This document shows positions 24,946 to 33,347 of a DNA stretch of 64,000 nucleotides, piece by piece. The position numbers and the translations under genes were made by a program. Source of the DNA: an uncultured Francisellaceae bacterium (GTDB taxonomy: Bacteria; Pseudomonadota; Gammaproteobacteria; UBA6186; Azoamicaceae); contig CAIJNR010000125.1 of NCBI GenBank assembly GCA_903822055.1, positions 1 through 64,000 on the forward strand, read 5' to 3'. The notes below the pieces were generated by a model that had not been told where the DNA came from, did not search any database, and saw nothing but the letters and a program-made list of their open reading frames with translations. Numbering within the stretch: the stretch's first letter is position 1; each line of letters opens with the position of its first letter.

Positions 24946-27247
24946 AACACGCGCAGAACTAATTGATCCTAAGCTTCGCAAAAGCGGCTGGGGTGTTATT
25001 GAAGGTACTAAGGTTTTTCGTAATCATGCCATTACCAAAGGCAGAATTCAGATTGGTGGTCGGCGCAAAACTCCAATGCGTGCTGATTATGTATTGTCAT
25101 ATAGAAATCAAAAAATTGCTGTTATTGAAGCAAAACGTGCTGATTTGCAAGTTGGTGAAGGCATTGCACAAGCAAAAGAATATGCTGCAAAAATGCAGCT
25201 TAAAACAACTTTTTCCTCCAATGGCAAAGAAATATATCAAATCTGCATGGAATCTGGCGAAGAAAAGTTGGTTGATAGATTCCCTACACCTGATGAACTT
25301 TGGCAAAAAACATTCGCCGAAGAAAATTTTTGGCGTGATAAATTTGATGCAGTGCCATTTAATGACTTAAGCGGATCAAAAACACCTTATTTTTATCAAG
25401 AAATCGCTGTTAATAATGTATTGTCAGCAGTAGCCAATGAGCGGAACCGTATTTTACTTACGCTAGCAACTGGTACTGGTAAGACATTTATTGGATTTCA
25501 AATTGCATGGAAGCTGTTTCACTCTCGATGGAATTTGAAACGTGATGGATCTCGTAGGCCGAGAATACTGTTTTTGGCGGACAGAAATATATTGGCAGAT
25601 CAAGCATTTAATGATTTTTCAGCTTTCCCAGAAGATGCACTGGTGCGAATTACCCCAAAAGAGATTAGAAAAAGAGGCAGTGTTCCTACTAATGGTAGTA
25701 TTTTTCTAACAATTTTCCAAACATTTATGGCAGGTAAAGATAATAAGCCATATTTTGGTGATTATCCTACGGATTATTTTGATTTTGTTATTATTGATGA
25801 ATGTCATCGTGGTGGGGCTAATGACGAGAGCAACTGGCGTGGCATTTTAGAGTATTTTTCACCCGCAGTTCAGCTTGGGCTGACAGCCACACCAAAAAGA
25901 AAAGGTAACATTGATACATATGCCTATTTTGGTGAGCCTGTATATGTATATTCGTTGACAGAAGGTACTAATGACGGATTCTTGACTCCGTTTAAAGTAA
26001 CACGTATTCAGACCACTTTAGACGAGTACATTTATACATCTGATGATACTGTCGTTGATGGTGAAATAGAGGAAGGAAAGGTATATAAAGAAGCTGATTT
26101 TAATAGGATTATAGAAATAAAAGCCAAAGAGACAAATAGAGTAGATCTTTTTCTTTCCATTATTAATCAGAATGAGAAAACAATTGTTTTTTGTGCTAAC
26201 CAAGACCATGCTGCGGCTGTGCGCGATCTTATTAACCAAAAATGTAAGAATAAAGACCAACGTTACTGTGTACGAGTGACGTCAAATGATGGTGCTATGG
26301 GTGAGCAATACTTACGTGATTTTCGTGATAATGAAAAAACTATCCCCACGATACTAACTACGTCTCAAAAACTTTCAACTGGTGTAGATGCACTCAATAT
26401 TCGAAATATTGTTTTGATGCGACCGGTTAATTCGATGATTGAGTTTAAACAAATTATTGGCCGTGGTACTCGTACTTTTGAGGGCAAAGAATATTTTACT
26501 ATTTATGATTTTGTTGGGGCTTACGTGCGTTATAAGGATTCTGTGTGGGATGGTGAGCCGATAGATGAAGTAACAGTTAGTGAAACAAGACAACTAAAAG
26601 TTCGACAAGACTCAGAACCATATGTTACTGAACAAGATGATCAGGAAGAAAATGAGCAGAAGAAAAATAAAAAAAAGATTGTGAAAATAAAGTTACGTGA
26701 TGGAAAAGAAAGACAAATACAGCATATGGTTTCTACCTCATTCTGGAGTGCTGATGGTAAGCCGATTTCTGTAGAAGAATTTATGCAAAATCTATATGGT
26801 TCATTACCAGAATTTTTTAAAAACGAAGCTGAACTCCGTCAAATATGGTCAGATCCATCTACTCGTAAAGCATTGTTAGATAAATTAGAGAGAGCTGGGT
26901 ACGATCATAATATTTTAGCAGAGCTGCAAAAATTGATTAATGCTGAAAATAGTGATTTGTTTGATGTGCTTGAGTATGTAGCATATAAAATTACGCCAAT
27001 TACACGTGAAGAGCGTGTTGCCAAGGCACAAACGAAAATATTTACTTCACTTAATAACAAGCATAAAGAGTTCCTCGAGTTTGTTTTATTTAAATATATT
27101 GAATCAGGCGTGGATGAGCTTGCTCAGGAAAAACTACCAGCCTTACTAAAGTTGAAATATCTAGCTATTGTGGATGCCGAAGAAGAGTTAGGCAGTCTTG
27201 AAGGAATCAAGAATACTTTCGTGCAGTGTCAAAAACATCTCTATTAA
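24929..27247 (+). CDS. hsdR: Type I restriction-modification system, restriction/translocase subunit HsdR
   Basis: HsdR moves DNA and cuts it when sites are unmethylated. The 772-residue protein has an N-terminal nuclease motif (VIEAKRADLQVGEG, with the E-x-K pair), a superfamily 2 helicase with Walker A ATGTGKT (about 181-187), DECH box (about 289-292) and motif III GLTATPKR, then QIIGRGTRT as motif VI and a C-terminal helical domain that binds HsdM. No frameshift is visible. It ends 103 bases before the intact tRNA-Arg; no integrase lies in that gap. Confidence 0.95.
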   Translation: MITEDETRAELIDPKLRKSGWGVIEGTKVFRNHAITKGRIQIGGRRKTPMRADYVLSYRNQKIAVIEAKRADLQVGEGIAQAKEYAAKMQLKTTFSSNGKEIYQICMESGEEKLVDRFPTPDELWQKTFAEENFWRDKFDAVPFNDLSGSKTPYFYQEIAVNNVLSAVANERNRILLTLATGTGKTFIGFQIAWKLFHSRWNLKRDGSRRPRILFLADRNILADQAFNDFSAFPEDALVRITPKEIRKRGSVPTNGSIFLTIFQTFMAGKDNKPYFGDYPTDYFDFVIIDECHRGGANDESNWRGILEYFSPAVQLGLTATPKRKGNIDTYAYFGEPVYVYSLTEGTNDGFLTPFKVTRIQTTLDEYIYTSDDTVVDGEIEEGKVYKEADFNRIIEIKAKETNRVDLFLSIINQNEKTIVFCANQDHAAAVRDLINQKCKNKDQRYCVRVTSNDGAMGEQYLRDFRDNEKTIPTILTTSQKLSTGVDALNIRNIVLMRPVNSMIEFKQIIGRGTRTFEGKEYFTIYDFVGAYVRYKDSVWDGEPIDEVTVSETRQLKVRQDSEPYVTEQDDQEENEQKKNKKKIVKIKLRDGKERQIQHMVSTSFWSADGKPISVEEFMQNLYGSLPEFFKNEAELRQIWSDPSTRKALLDKLERAGYDHNILAELQKLINAENSDLFDVLEYVAYKITPITREERVAKAQTKIFTSLNNKHKEFLEFVLFKYIESGVDELAQEKLPALLKLKYLAIVDAEEELGSLEGIKNTFVQCQKHLY

Positions 27248-27349
27248 GAAAACTTCATGCAGTTATAGTATTGGAGAACTAAATAGGTAAAAAAACAAGA
27301 ACTATACAACAGATTTGAAATCTAGGGTTGCGCTTGATTTAATTAAAAC

Positions 27350-27394
27350 TTGCCCCGGAGAGGATTTGAACCTCCGACCTGTCCCTTAGGAGGG
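27350..27394 (-). repeat. Right att-like repeat inside the intact tRNA-Arg
   Basis: The 3' half of tRNA-Arg(CCU), matching 22073-22117 with two differences. The orientation (tRNA intact, island on its 3' side, lost 3' half at the far end) is the classic one for site-specific integration into a tRNA gene. The interval from repeat to repeat is about 5.3 kb. Confidence 0.85.
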
Positions 27395-27423
27395 GACCGC
27401 GCTATCCGCTGTGCCACCGGAGC
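27351..27423 (-). tRNA. tRNA-Arg (anticodon CCU)
   Basis: On the minus strand, acceptor GCTCCGG pairs with CCGGGGC through one G-U pair. The D-arm AGCGGATAGC, anticodon stem GTCCC/GGGAC with loop CTCCTAA (anticodon CCT) and T-loop TTCAAAT are all normal. No CCA is encoded. It forms the right border of the restriction-modification island. Confidence 0.93.
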
Positions 27424-27441
27424 CTGGAAACACCAACTTAA

Positions 27442-28497
27442 CTAAGTTAATATTGTTTTATGGGTTAATTTTTCTAAAATATGATGAGTGGTTTTTGATA
27501 AAACGTTACTAATTTTTTCTTTTAATGATTCATGAATTTTATATTCTATTGAATAAACATCATGATCTTTGCTTTTTTCAATTAAATAATCGTCACTAGT
27601 TTTTATGTCATCGATTAATTTAAGATCTAATGCTTGTAACCCGTACCAATATTCTCCAGTAGCTATTTTTGTCAAATCAACTATTGGTCGATTATGTTTT
27701 ACAAATTCTTTAAATAAATTATGAGTATCTTCTAATTCAAGAATAAATTTTTCTCGACCTTTTTGTGTGTTTTTTCCTAACATTGTTAAAGTAGTTTTAT
27801 ATTCTCCAGATGTATGATGTTCGACATCTATATCATATTTTTGTAATAATTTATTAAAGTTAGGTAATTGTGCCATTACCCCAATAGAACCAACTATAGC
27901 AAATGGTGCTGCAATAATAGTATTAGCCACGCAAGCCATCATATAGCCACCAGATGCGGCTACTAAATCTACGGCTACTACTAAATTAACATTATGTTGC
28001 TTGATTCTTTGTAATTGGGCTGCTGCAAATCCGTAATTATGTACAATTCCGCCATTACTTTCTAATTTTACAAAAACTTCATCATTGCTGGATGCTACGG
28101 TTAAAACAGCTGTAATTTCTTCACGTAAGTTTTCTGTTTCTGAGGCATTTAAATCACCATTAAAGGTTAATACAAATATTTTAGGTTTTTCTGTTTCTAG
28201 ATCTTCCCCAGTTTGTTTAGCCAACTTTTTTTTAGCTTTTTCATCTGATTTTTTTTCTTTTTTACGTGATTTTTGTAGTTTTTTATAATCAGCCTTAGTT
28301 AGGATCTCGGATTCTAAATTATCTTGTAGATCCTCTAATTTATCATTAATACTTTCTATTTCTATGTAATTATCTTCTCTGTGTTTTTTTTTAGAAACCA
28401 CCATAGCTACAAAAAAAGCAATAACCGTGAGTATTCCTAAAATAATGGTCAAAGTTTTTGCGGCAAATAAGCCATATTCTAATAAAAAATCACTCAC
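27442..28497 (-). CDS. sohB: Inner-membrane peptidase SohB (S49 family)
   Basis: SohB is a signal-peptide-peptidase-like serine protease anchored in the inner membrane. The 351-residue protein starts with a membrane helix (about 10-33), followed by a lysine-rich linker, then the S49 domain. The nucleophile serine is S182 in VAASGGYMMA, and PFAIVGSIGVMAQ follows as the conserved substrate-groove segment. The gene starts just past the tRNA-Arg and reads toward it. Identification as SohB and not SppA rests on the length and the single N-terminal helix. Confidence 0.9.
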   Translation of the reverse strand: MSDFLLEYGLFAAKTLTIILGILTVIAFFVAMVVSKKKHREDNYIEIESINDKLEDLQDNLESEILTKADYKKLQKSRKKEKKSDEKAKKKLAKQTGEDLETEKPKIFVLTFNGDLNASETENLREEITAVLTVASSNDEVFVKLESNGGIVHNYGFAAAQLQRIKQHNVNLVVAVDLVAASGGYMMACVANTIIAAPFAIVGSIGVMAQLPNFNKLLQKYDIDVEHHTSGEYKTTLTMLGKNTQKGREKFILELEDTHNLFKEFVKHNRPIVDLTKIATGEYWYGLQALDLKLIDDIKTSDDYLIEKSKDHDVYSIEYKIHESLKEKISNVLSKTTHHILEKLTHKTILT

Positions 28498-28664
28498 AAG
28501 ATTGCCCTTAATATAATTAACATTCTAAAAACTACTTATTTTACATTTATTGTTAAAATATACAAATTTTTCCTACCCATCAATACTAAATATTGTGATA
28601 GGATCGCATTTTGTGCTAAATTCATCCTAAATTTATTGAGTATAATTTATTTATTGGGTTTTAA

Positions 28665-29999
28665 ATGACATTTGGTAGTTTAAGTAAAAAAGAAACTTTT
28701 TCATCTTTAAATAAATACCAAAAACAAGCTATAGGTTTATTGTCTATTGGTACTTTTTTAGAATATTTTGATCTAATGCTATATATTCACATGGCACTAT
28801 TTTTAAATGAGCTTTTTTTCCCAAAAACAGATCAGCATACTGCTATGTTGCTTTCAGCCTTGGCATTTGGTTCAAGTTATATTCTGCGACCATTTGGAGC
28901 GATATTATTTGGATTGGTTGGGGATAAAGTAGGACGTAAATCAACTGTGATTATAACAACATTCATGATGGCAGTTTCGTGTGTTATCATGGCTAATCTT
29001 CCTACTTATGGTCAGATTGGTATAGCGGCTTCTTGGATTATAACTATTTGTCGCATTATGCAAGGTATGTCATCAGTTGGAGAAATAGTAGGAGCACAAC
29101 TTTATTTAACAGAAACCCTTAAGCCGCCTGTTCGTTATCCATGTGTAATGTTGATGTCTATTGCTACTGTTCTTGGTACTGTGGTTGCGTTATTAATGGC
29201 TTCTCTTGTTACTTCTCATAATGTAAATTGGCGGTATGCATTTTGGATTGGAGCTATTATTGCTGTAATTGGTTTGTTTGCTAGAAATAGACTTAGAGAA
29301 ACTTCTGACTTTATAGAAACTAAAAATAAAATTAAGCAATCTAATGTAAATGTAATGTTACCAACGCAGAAAAGAAATGTAGCGTTTAAAACTATATTAG
29401 CGTTATTTTTTTTGCAATCTGCTTGGCCAATATGTAGCTATTTTTCTTATATATATTGCGGTAATATTTTAAAAAACACCTTTGGATTTACATCTGTCCA
29501 AGTATTTCATGAAAACCTTATGATCTCCGTAGCTAATTTAATTTTATTAGTGATAGTTGCATATGGTAGCTATAAAACATACCCGCTCAAATTAGCAAAA
29601 TTATTTTTAATTCCTTTTTTTATAATTATAATATTAGCTCCTTATCTACTAATTCGATCGCATACCGCAGGTAATTTATTTATAACTAGACTGTTAATTG
29701 TATTGTTTGCACCTGCTAGTTCTTTGGTTATTCCGGTTGCTTTTATGCATGTACCCGTTTTGAAACGATTTACTTATGTTGGTTTATCTTTAGCTGTCTC
29801 TCATTCGTTATTTTATTGTATAACTCCGTTTAGTATGGTGTATTTGGTAGAAGTTTTTAATTATTGGGGTATAACGATCATGACTCTTCCATTAGCTATA
29901 TGTTTTATATGGGCTATTATGCATTTTGAAAAGTTAGAAAAAATATTTGATAATTTGGTTCCGTCGTTATGGGTTAATATGGAGAATAGCTATCAATGA
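28665..29999 (+). CDS. MFS transporter, ProP/metabolite:H+ symporter-like
   Basis: A 444-residue protein with about 12 membrane helices. The early motif GTFLEYFDLMLYIHMA resembles the ProP-type symporters of osmolytes and carboxylates, and the loop 2-3 motif GLVGDKVGRKST is the major facilitator signature. This group is often expanded in intracellular gammaproteobacteria. The substrate cannot be read from sequence. It ends in an ATGA overlap with the thioredoxin-like gene, so the two are co-translated. Confidence 0.8.
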   Translation: MTFGSLSKKETFSSLNKYQKQAIGLLSIGTFLEYFDLMLYIHMALFLNELFFPKTDQHTAMLLSALAFGSSYILRPFGAILFGLVGDKVGRKSTVIITTFMMAVSCVIMANLPTYGQIGIAASWIITICRIMQGMSSVGEIVGAQLYLTETLKPPVRYPCVMLMSIATVLGTVVALLMASLVTSHNVNWRYAFWIGAIIAVIGLFARNRLRETSDFIETKNKIKQSNVNVMLPTQKRNVAFKTILALFFLQSAWPICSYFSYIYCGNILKNTFGFTSVQVFHENLMISVANLILLVIVAYGSYKTYPLKLAKLFLIPFFIIIILAPYLLIRSHTAGNLFITRLLIVLFAPASSLVIPVAFMHVPVLKRFTYVGLSLAVSHSLFYCITPFSMVYLVEVFNYWGITIMTLPLAICFIWAIMHFEKLEKIFDNLVPSLWVNMENSYQ

Positions 30000-30583
30000 T
30001 TGATTTTACTAAAACATCCAAAAGGTTAATGATCGGCTGTATAGTGTTTTTAACTATATTTTTATTAAGTTTAGTAATTATGTATAAAGTGCTACATGTT
30101 AAACATAAGAATGATCATGATTCTCATTTAACTATCATAAACGAAGATCTTCCTGAATTTAGTTTGCCAACGTTAGACGATTTGCAAGTTATAGTAGATC
30201 AAAATATTTTAAAAAACAAAGTCACTTTAATAAATGTTTGGTCTAATAATTGCAGATCTTGCAAACAAGAACATGCTATTTTATTGAAAATTGCTCGGTA
30301 TTTAAAAGGTAAACCAATTAATTTTGTCGGATTAAATAATCGAGATGATCATGAAAGAGCTATTCAATGGCTACATATTCATGGTAATCCATATAATATT
30401 AATCTATTTGATCAAAAAGGTAAGTTGGCGGTAGGTTTAGGTGCAAAGGGTTTGCCAGAATTATTTATTATAGATCCACATAGCAAAATACAGTATAGGT
30501 ATTCTGGTGCTATAACATCTATTGTCTGGGAACAAGAGCTCCGTCCTCTGTTGGAACAGTTAGATCTGCAGTCTCATAAATAA
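29996..30583 (+). CDS. Membrane-anchored thioredoxin-like protein (TlpA/DsbE type)
   Basis: A 195-residue protein with an N-terminal membrane anchor (about 12-32) and a periplasmic thioredoxin domain. The active site is CRSC (C86, C89) in VWSNNCRSCKQEH, where CcmG/DsbE proteins usually have WCxxC. The cis-proline loop is GLPELFIID. CcmG reduces apocytochrome c, but no ccm gene is nearby and the partner here is an MFS transporter, so a different reductive role is possible. Confidence 0.8.
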   Translation: MIDFTKTSKRLMIGCIVFLTIFLLSLVIMYKVLHVKHKNDHDSHLTIINEDLPEFSLPTLDDLQVIVDQNILKNKVTLINVWSNNCRSCKQEHAILLKIARYLKGKPINFVGLNNRDDHERAIQWLHIHGNPYNINLFDQKGKLAVGLGAKGLPELFIIDPHSKIQYRYSGAITSIVWEQELRPLLEQLDLQSHK

Positions 30584-30677
30584 ATGTAGGCCAAAATTTC
30601 CAATTTCATGTTAAGCAACCCTGTCTTTAATGGACTATTATTTAATTATTAGCAATGGATATTTGGGAGCTTAAATT

Positions 30678-30983
30678 ATGTCTATAACGTCTAATCTTTC
30701 CGCTACGGGGGATACATTAACAATTGCTGTACAAGGAAGATTTGATTTTAGCGCATTGCAATTGTTTAGAAATTCTTACGAAAAAATAACTCCTAAGCCA
30801 AAAAAGTTTATTATTGATTTGAATGAATCTGATTATTTAGATAGTTCTGCATTAGGAATGCTACTAGCATTACGTGATTATGCTGGTGGTGATAGCGCTA
30901 ATATAAGCATTGTTAATTGTAATCCTGATATAAAGAAAATCCTAATAATAACTAAATTAGATGAGCTGTTTGCGGTTAATTAA
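30678..30983 (+). CDS. STAS-domain anti-sigma factor antagonist-like protein
   Basis: This 101-residue protein is a single STAS domain. In partner-switching systems such proteins bind an anti-sigma factor and are controlled by phosphorylation of a serine. The motif DYLDSSALGMLL places that serine at S56 or S57. GGAG lies before the ATG. It is 22 bases upstream of a sigma-28 gene, which suggests that it works with this sigma factor, yet no anti-sigma kinase (RsbW/SpoIIAB type) or FlgM is seen in the window. Confidence 0.85.
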   Translation: MSITSNLSATGDTLTIAVQGRFDFSALQLFRNSYEKITPKPKKFIIDLNESDYLDSSALGMLLALRDYAGGDSANISIVNCNPDIKKILIITKLDELFAVN

Positions 30984-31005
30984 CATTAATGGTCACAAAT
31001 AATTT

Positions 31006-31731
31006 ATGAGCAGCTTAGTATATTCAAGGGATAATTTAGGATCATTGCATTCAGTAATTCAAAAATATGCAAGTTTAGTAAAAAAAATTGCACATCATTT
31101 GTTAGGTAGATTGCCACCTAGCGTTCAAGTAGAGGATTTAATTCAAGCAGGTATGATTGGTTTATTGGAAGCATATCGTAATTATGATGAAGATAAAGGT
31201 GCTAGCTTTGAAACCTATGCTGGTATTCGTGTTCGTGGTTCTATGTTAGATGAAATTCGTAAAGGAGATTGGGTTCCGCGTTCGGTACATAGGAATTCCA
31301 AAATAATTTCTGAAGCAATACGTAAAATAGAAAATCAAATTGGTAAAGATCCTAAAGATAGAGAGATTGCAGAAGCTTTAAATCTTAGCTTAGATTCATA
31401 TCATCAATTATTACAAGATTCTCTAGGGGCTAAAATTTTTGGATTTGATGATATAGTTATGGGTATTGATAGCGTAGTAGACGGTGGAAGTGATCCATTG
31501 CCTGGTCCATTAGAAAAAATTCAAACAACTGATTTTAAAAAACGTTTAGCAGAATGTATTGCTGGGTTACAACCAAAAGAAAGTTTAGTGCTTACTTTAT
31601 ATTACACAGAAGAATTAAATTTAAAAGAAATTGGAGAAGTATTAGGGGTTAGTGAATCTAGGATCAGTCAAATTCACAGCCAAGCCATGTTAAAATTGCA
31701 ATCTAAAATTAAAGAATTTGATCTTGAATAG
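31006..31731 (+). CDS. fliA: RNA polymerase sigma-28 factor (FliA family)
   Basis: A 241-residue sigma-70-family factor with region 2 (PPSVQVEDLIQAGMIGLLEA, then FETYAGIRVRGSMLDEIRKG), region 3, and region 4 with a helix-turn-helix (LNLKEIGEVLGVSESRISQ). The RGSMLDEIRK segment followed by DWVPRSV is specific to the FliA group, which drives late flagellar and chemotaxis genes in motile bacteria. No flagellar gene is in the window. It sits between a STAS gene and a CheY-like gene; the fliA-cheY pair recalls the flagellar regulatory order of Pseudomonas and Legionella. Confidence 0.92.
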   Translation: MSSLVYSRDNLGSLHSVIQKYASLVKKIAHHLLGRLPPSVQVEDLIQAGMIGLLEAYRNYDEDKGASFETYAGIRVRGSMLDEIRKGDWVPRSVHRNSKIISEAIRKIENQIGKDPKDREIAEALNLSLDSYHQLLQDSLGAKIFGFDDIVMGIDSVVDGGSDPLPGPLEKIQTTDFKKRLAECIAGLQPKESLVLTLYYTEELNLKEIGEVLGVSESRISQIHSQAMLKLQSKIKEFDLE

Positions 31732-32116
31732 CAACACTCTAGTCTCCCACAAAGATATTAAAATTTTAGTGGTAGATGATTTATTAACTATGCGAGATTT
31801 ATTAATAAAATCATTAAATAAATTAGGATTTTTAAATGTTATTCAAGCATCAGATGGTGATATTGCATTAGATATTTTACTTAAAGATCAATTTGATTTA
31901 TTAATAACCGATTGGAATATGCCAAATATGTCCGGTATTGAATTAACTGTGGCTATTAGGGCTAATACTACATTAAAAGATATTAAAATTTTAATGGTAA
32001 CCACCAACGACGAAAAATCACAAATTTCTGAAGCAATATCTGCAGGTGTGGATGGATATTTATTAAAGCCGTTTACATTAAAAATGTTGGAAGATAATTT
32101 GTTGGTATTGTTGTAA
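31718..32116 (+). CDS. CheY-like single-domain response regulator
   Basis: A receiver domain with acidic pocket D20-D21, phospho-acceptor D65 (LLITDWNMPNMSG), T95 and K117 (YLLKPF). It has no output domain, so it should act by protein contact as CheY does at the flagellar switch. The start is TTG 31718, inside the last codons of fliA; TTG 31724 is an alternative. No CheZ or CheA gene follows. The phospho-donor is unknown. Confidence 0.88.
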   Translation: MILNSNTLVSHKDIKILVVDDLLTMRDLLIKSLNKLGFLNVIQASDGDIALDILLKDQFDLLITDWNMPNMSGIELTVAIRANTTLKDIKILMVTTNDEKSQISEAISAGVDGYLLKPFTLKMLEDNLLVLL

Positions 32117-32268
32117 AATTAAATTCATCCTGACCTATCGTTAAATAAAAAAATTTACAATACGGCTATACGATTTTTACAATGCAGTTGTGAAAATTCT
32201 AAATACTGTGTATATACAAAAAATAACAGAAAACGACACTAAAATTAAAAGGCAAGGAGGCTAAATAA

Positions 32269-33345
32269 ATGTCAGAAGTAGAGCAATATATAGAATATAT
32301 TAAAGCTATTAGATCCAATCCAGAACAAAGAGAAAGAATGTTACGTGATCTAATGCTAGTAGGATTTGAACCAAATCAAGCATGTTTAGCACGATTAGTT
32401 TCAGAACATAGTAGAGTTCATGATACGTTATTTAATCATTTTATTATTGTTGTTTTAGATGTTGGTGGACCAGTAGGGCATGTTTATATAGAACAGATGC
32501 CTTTGTATAGTAAAGAGGAAAACATATTTAAAATACAAGATAAATTTGGGTTTAATCCTAAAGGTGCTAATTTTTTATATACCGAAGGAGAATGTAAAGA
32601 TGAAACTAGGCGCCACGCTGAAGGATATAGTAAAATTTCTCAAATGATTGAACTTTCTAAAGAGCAATGGGAAAAACTAGGTCGTTGGGCTGCAGAAGTT
32701 AAAGATCATAATCCAATATATTCAGCAATTGCTCATATCATACCTTTGGATAATATTTATCATTGTGCTAAATTCGTAGATGTAGCACTTAAAACCATAG
32801 GTTATGTTGATGGTTTAAAAGGAGTTTTTTCAATAAAAGACATATCAGAAATAACGAAAGAACGTTTTGTTGCAGTACTATCGCAATTATTGCCTTCCGA
32901 ACAAGATTTAATAAGTAGCTGTTTAGTAGATCAGGAATCAACATATGCTACCTGTAGTCATCAAGCAGAAGATCAAATTAAAATACTAGAAGAGAAACGT
33001 CAAATAGGAAAAAAGAAATTTATTGAAAATACTATTCAAGCTTTCTTCGATATGGCAAATGCTTTTCAAACATTATTTGTTGAACTTTCAGAAGAAATGG
33101 TTGATGCGGCACGTGAAGGTATGATGTTTGGAGAGATGATGCAAAATAATTTAAATGCCATGCTTGGTTTGCCGGCACAACCAACATTATCTCTAGAAGA
33201 AATAGATTTTAAGTCAAGAAAATCAATATTGTTTTCGAAACTAGTTTTAGATGAGGCATTTAAAAGATCTGGGAAATTTAATGAACCAGATAAATGCAAG
33301 CAAAATGAGAACCATAGATATGGTTATACTATGAAACCAGATTAA
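32269..33345 (+). CDS. Unknown protein with a possible permuted NlpC/P60-like hydrolase domain
   Basis: No named family is certain. Residues about 55-180 show the order seen in permuted NlpC/P60 (papain-fold) enzymes: a strand with IIVVLDVGGPVGHVYIEQ (H71), a FGFNPKG turn, a SKEQWEKL helix and then IYHCAKFVDVALKTIGY, where C166 precedes a helix. H71 and C166 would be the catalytic pair. The C-terminal half is helical and probably coiled coil. AAGGAGG precedes the ATG, a very strong ribosome site. It is separated by 2 bases from the ATPase gene downstream, so both are one operon. A hydrolase effector is the leading guess. Confidence 0.5.
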   Translation: MSEVEQYIEYIKAIRSNPEQRERMLRDLMLVGFEPNQACLARLVSEHSRVHDTLFNHFIIVVLDVGGPVGHVYIEQMPLYSKEENIFKIQDKFGFNPKGANFLYTEGECKDETRRHAEGYSKISQMIELSKEQWEKLGRWAAEVKDHNPIYSAIAHIIPLDNIYHCAKFVDVALKTIGYVDGLKGVFSIKDISEITKERFVAVLSQLLPSEQDLISSCLVDQESTYATCSHQAEDQIKILEEKRQIGKKKFIENTIQAFFDMANAFQTLFVELSEEMVDAAREGMMFGEMMQNNLNAMLGLPAQPTLSLEEIDFKSRKSILFSKLVLDEAFKRSGKFNEPDKCKQNENHRYGYTMKPD

Positions 33346-33347
33346 AA

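Noticed and set aside
32117-32268. Sigma-28 promoter (TAAA-N15-GCCGATAA) before the candidate hydrolase gene
   Set aside because: I looked for the consensus in the gap after the sigma-28/CheY operon and found no convincing -10 match.
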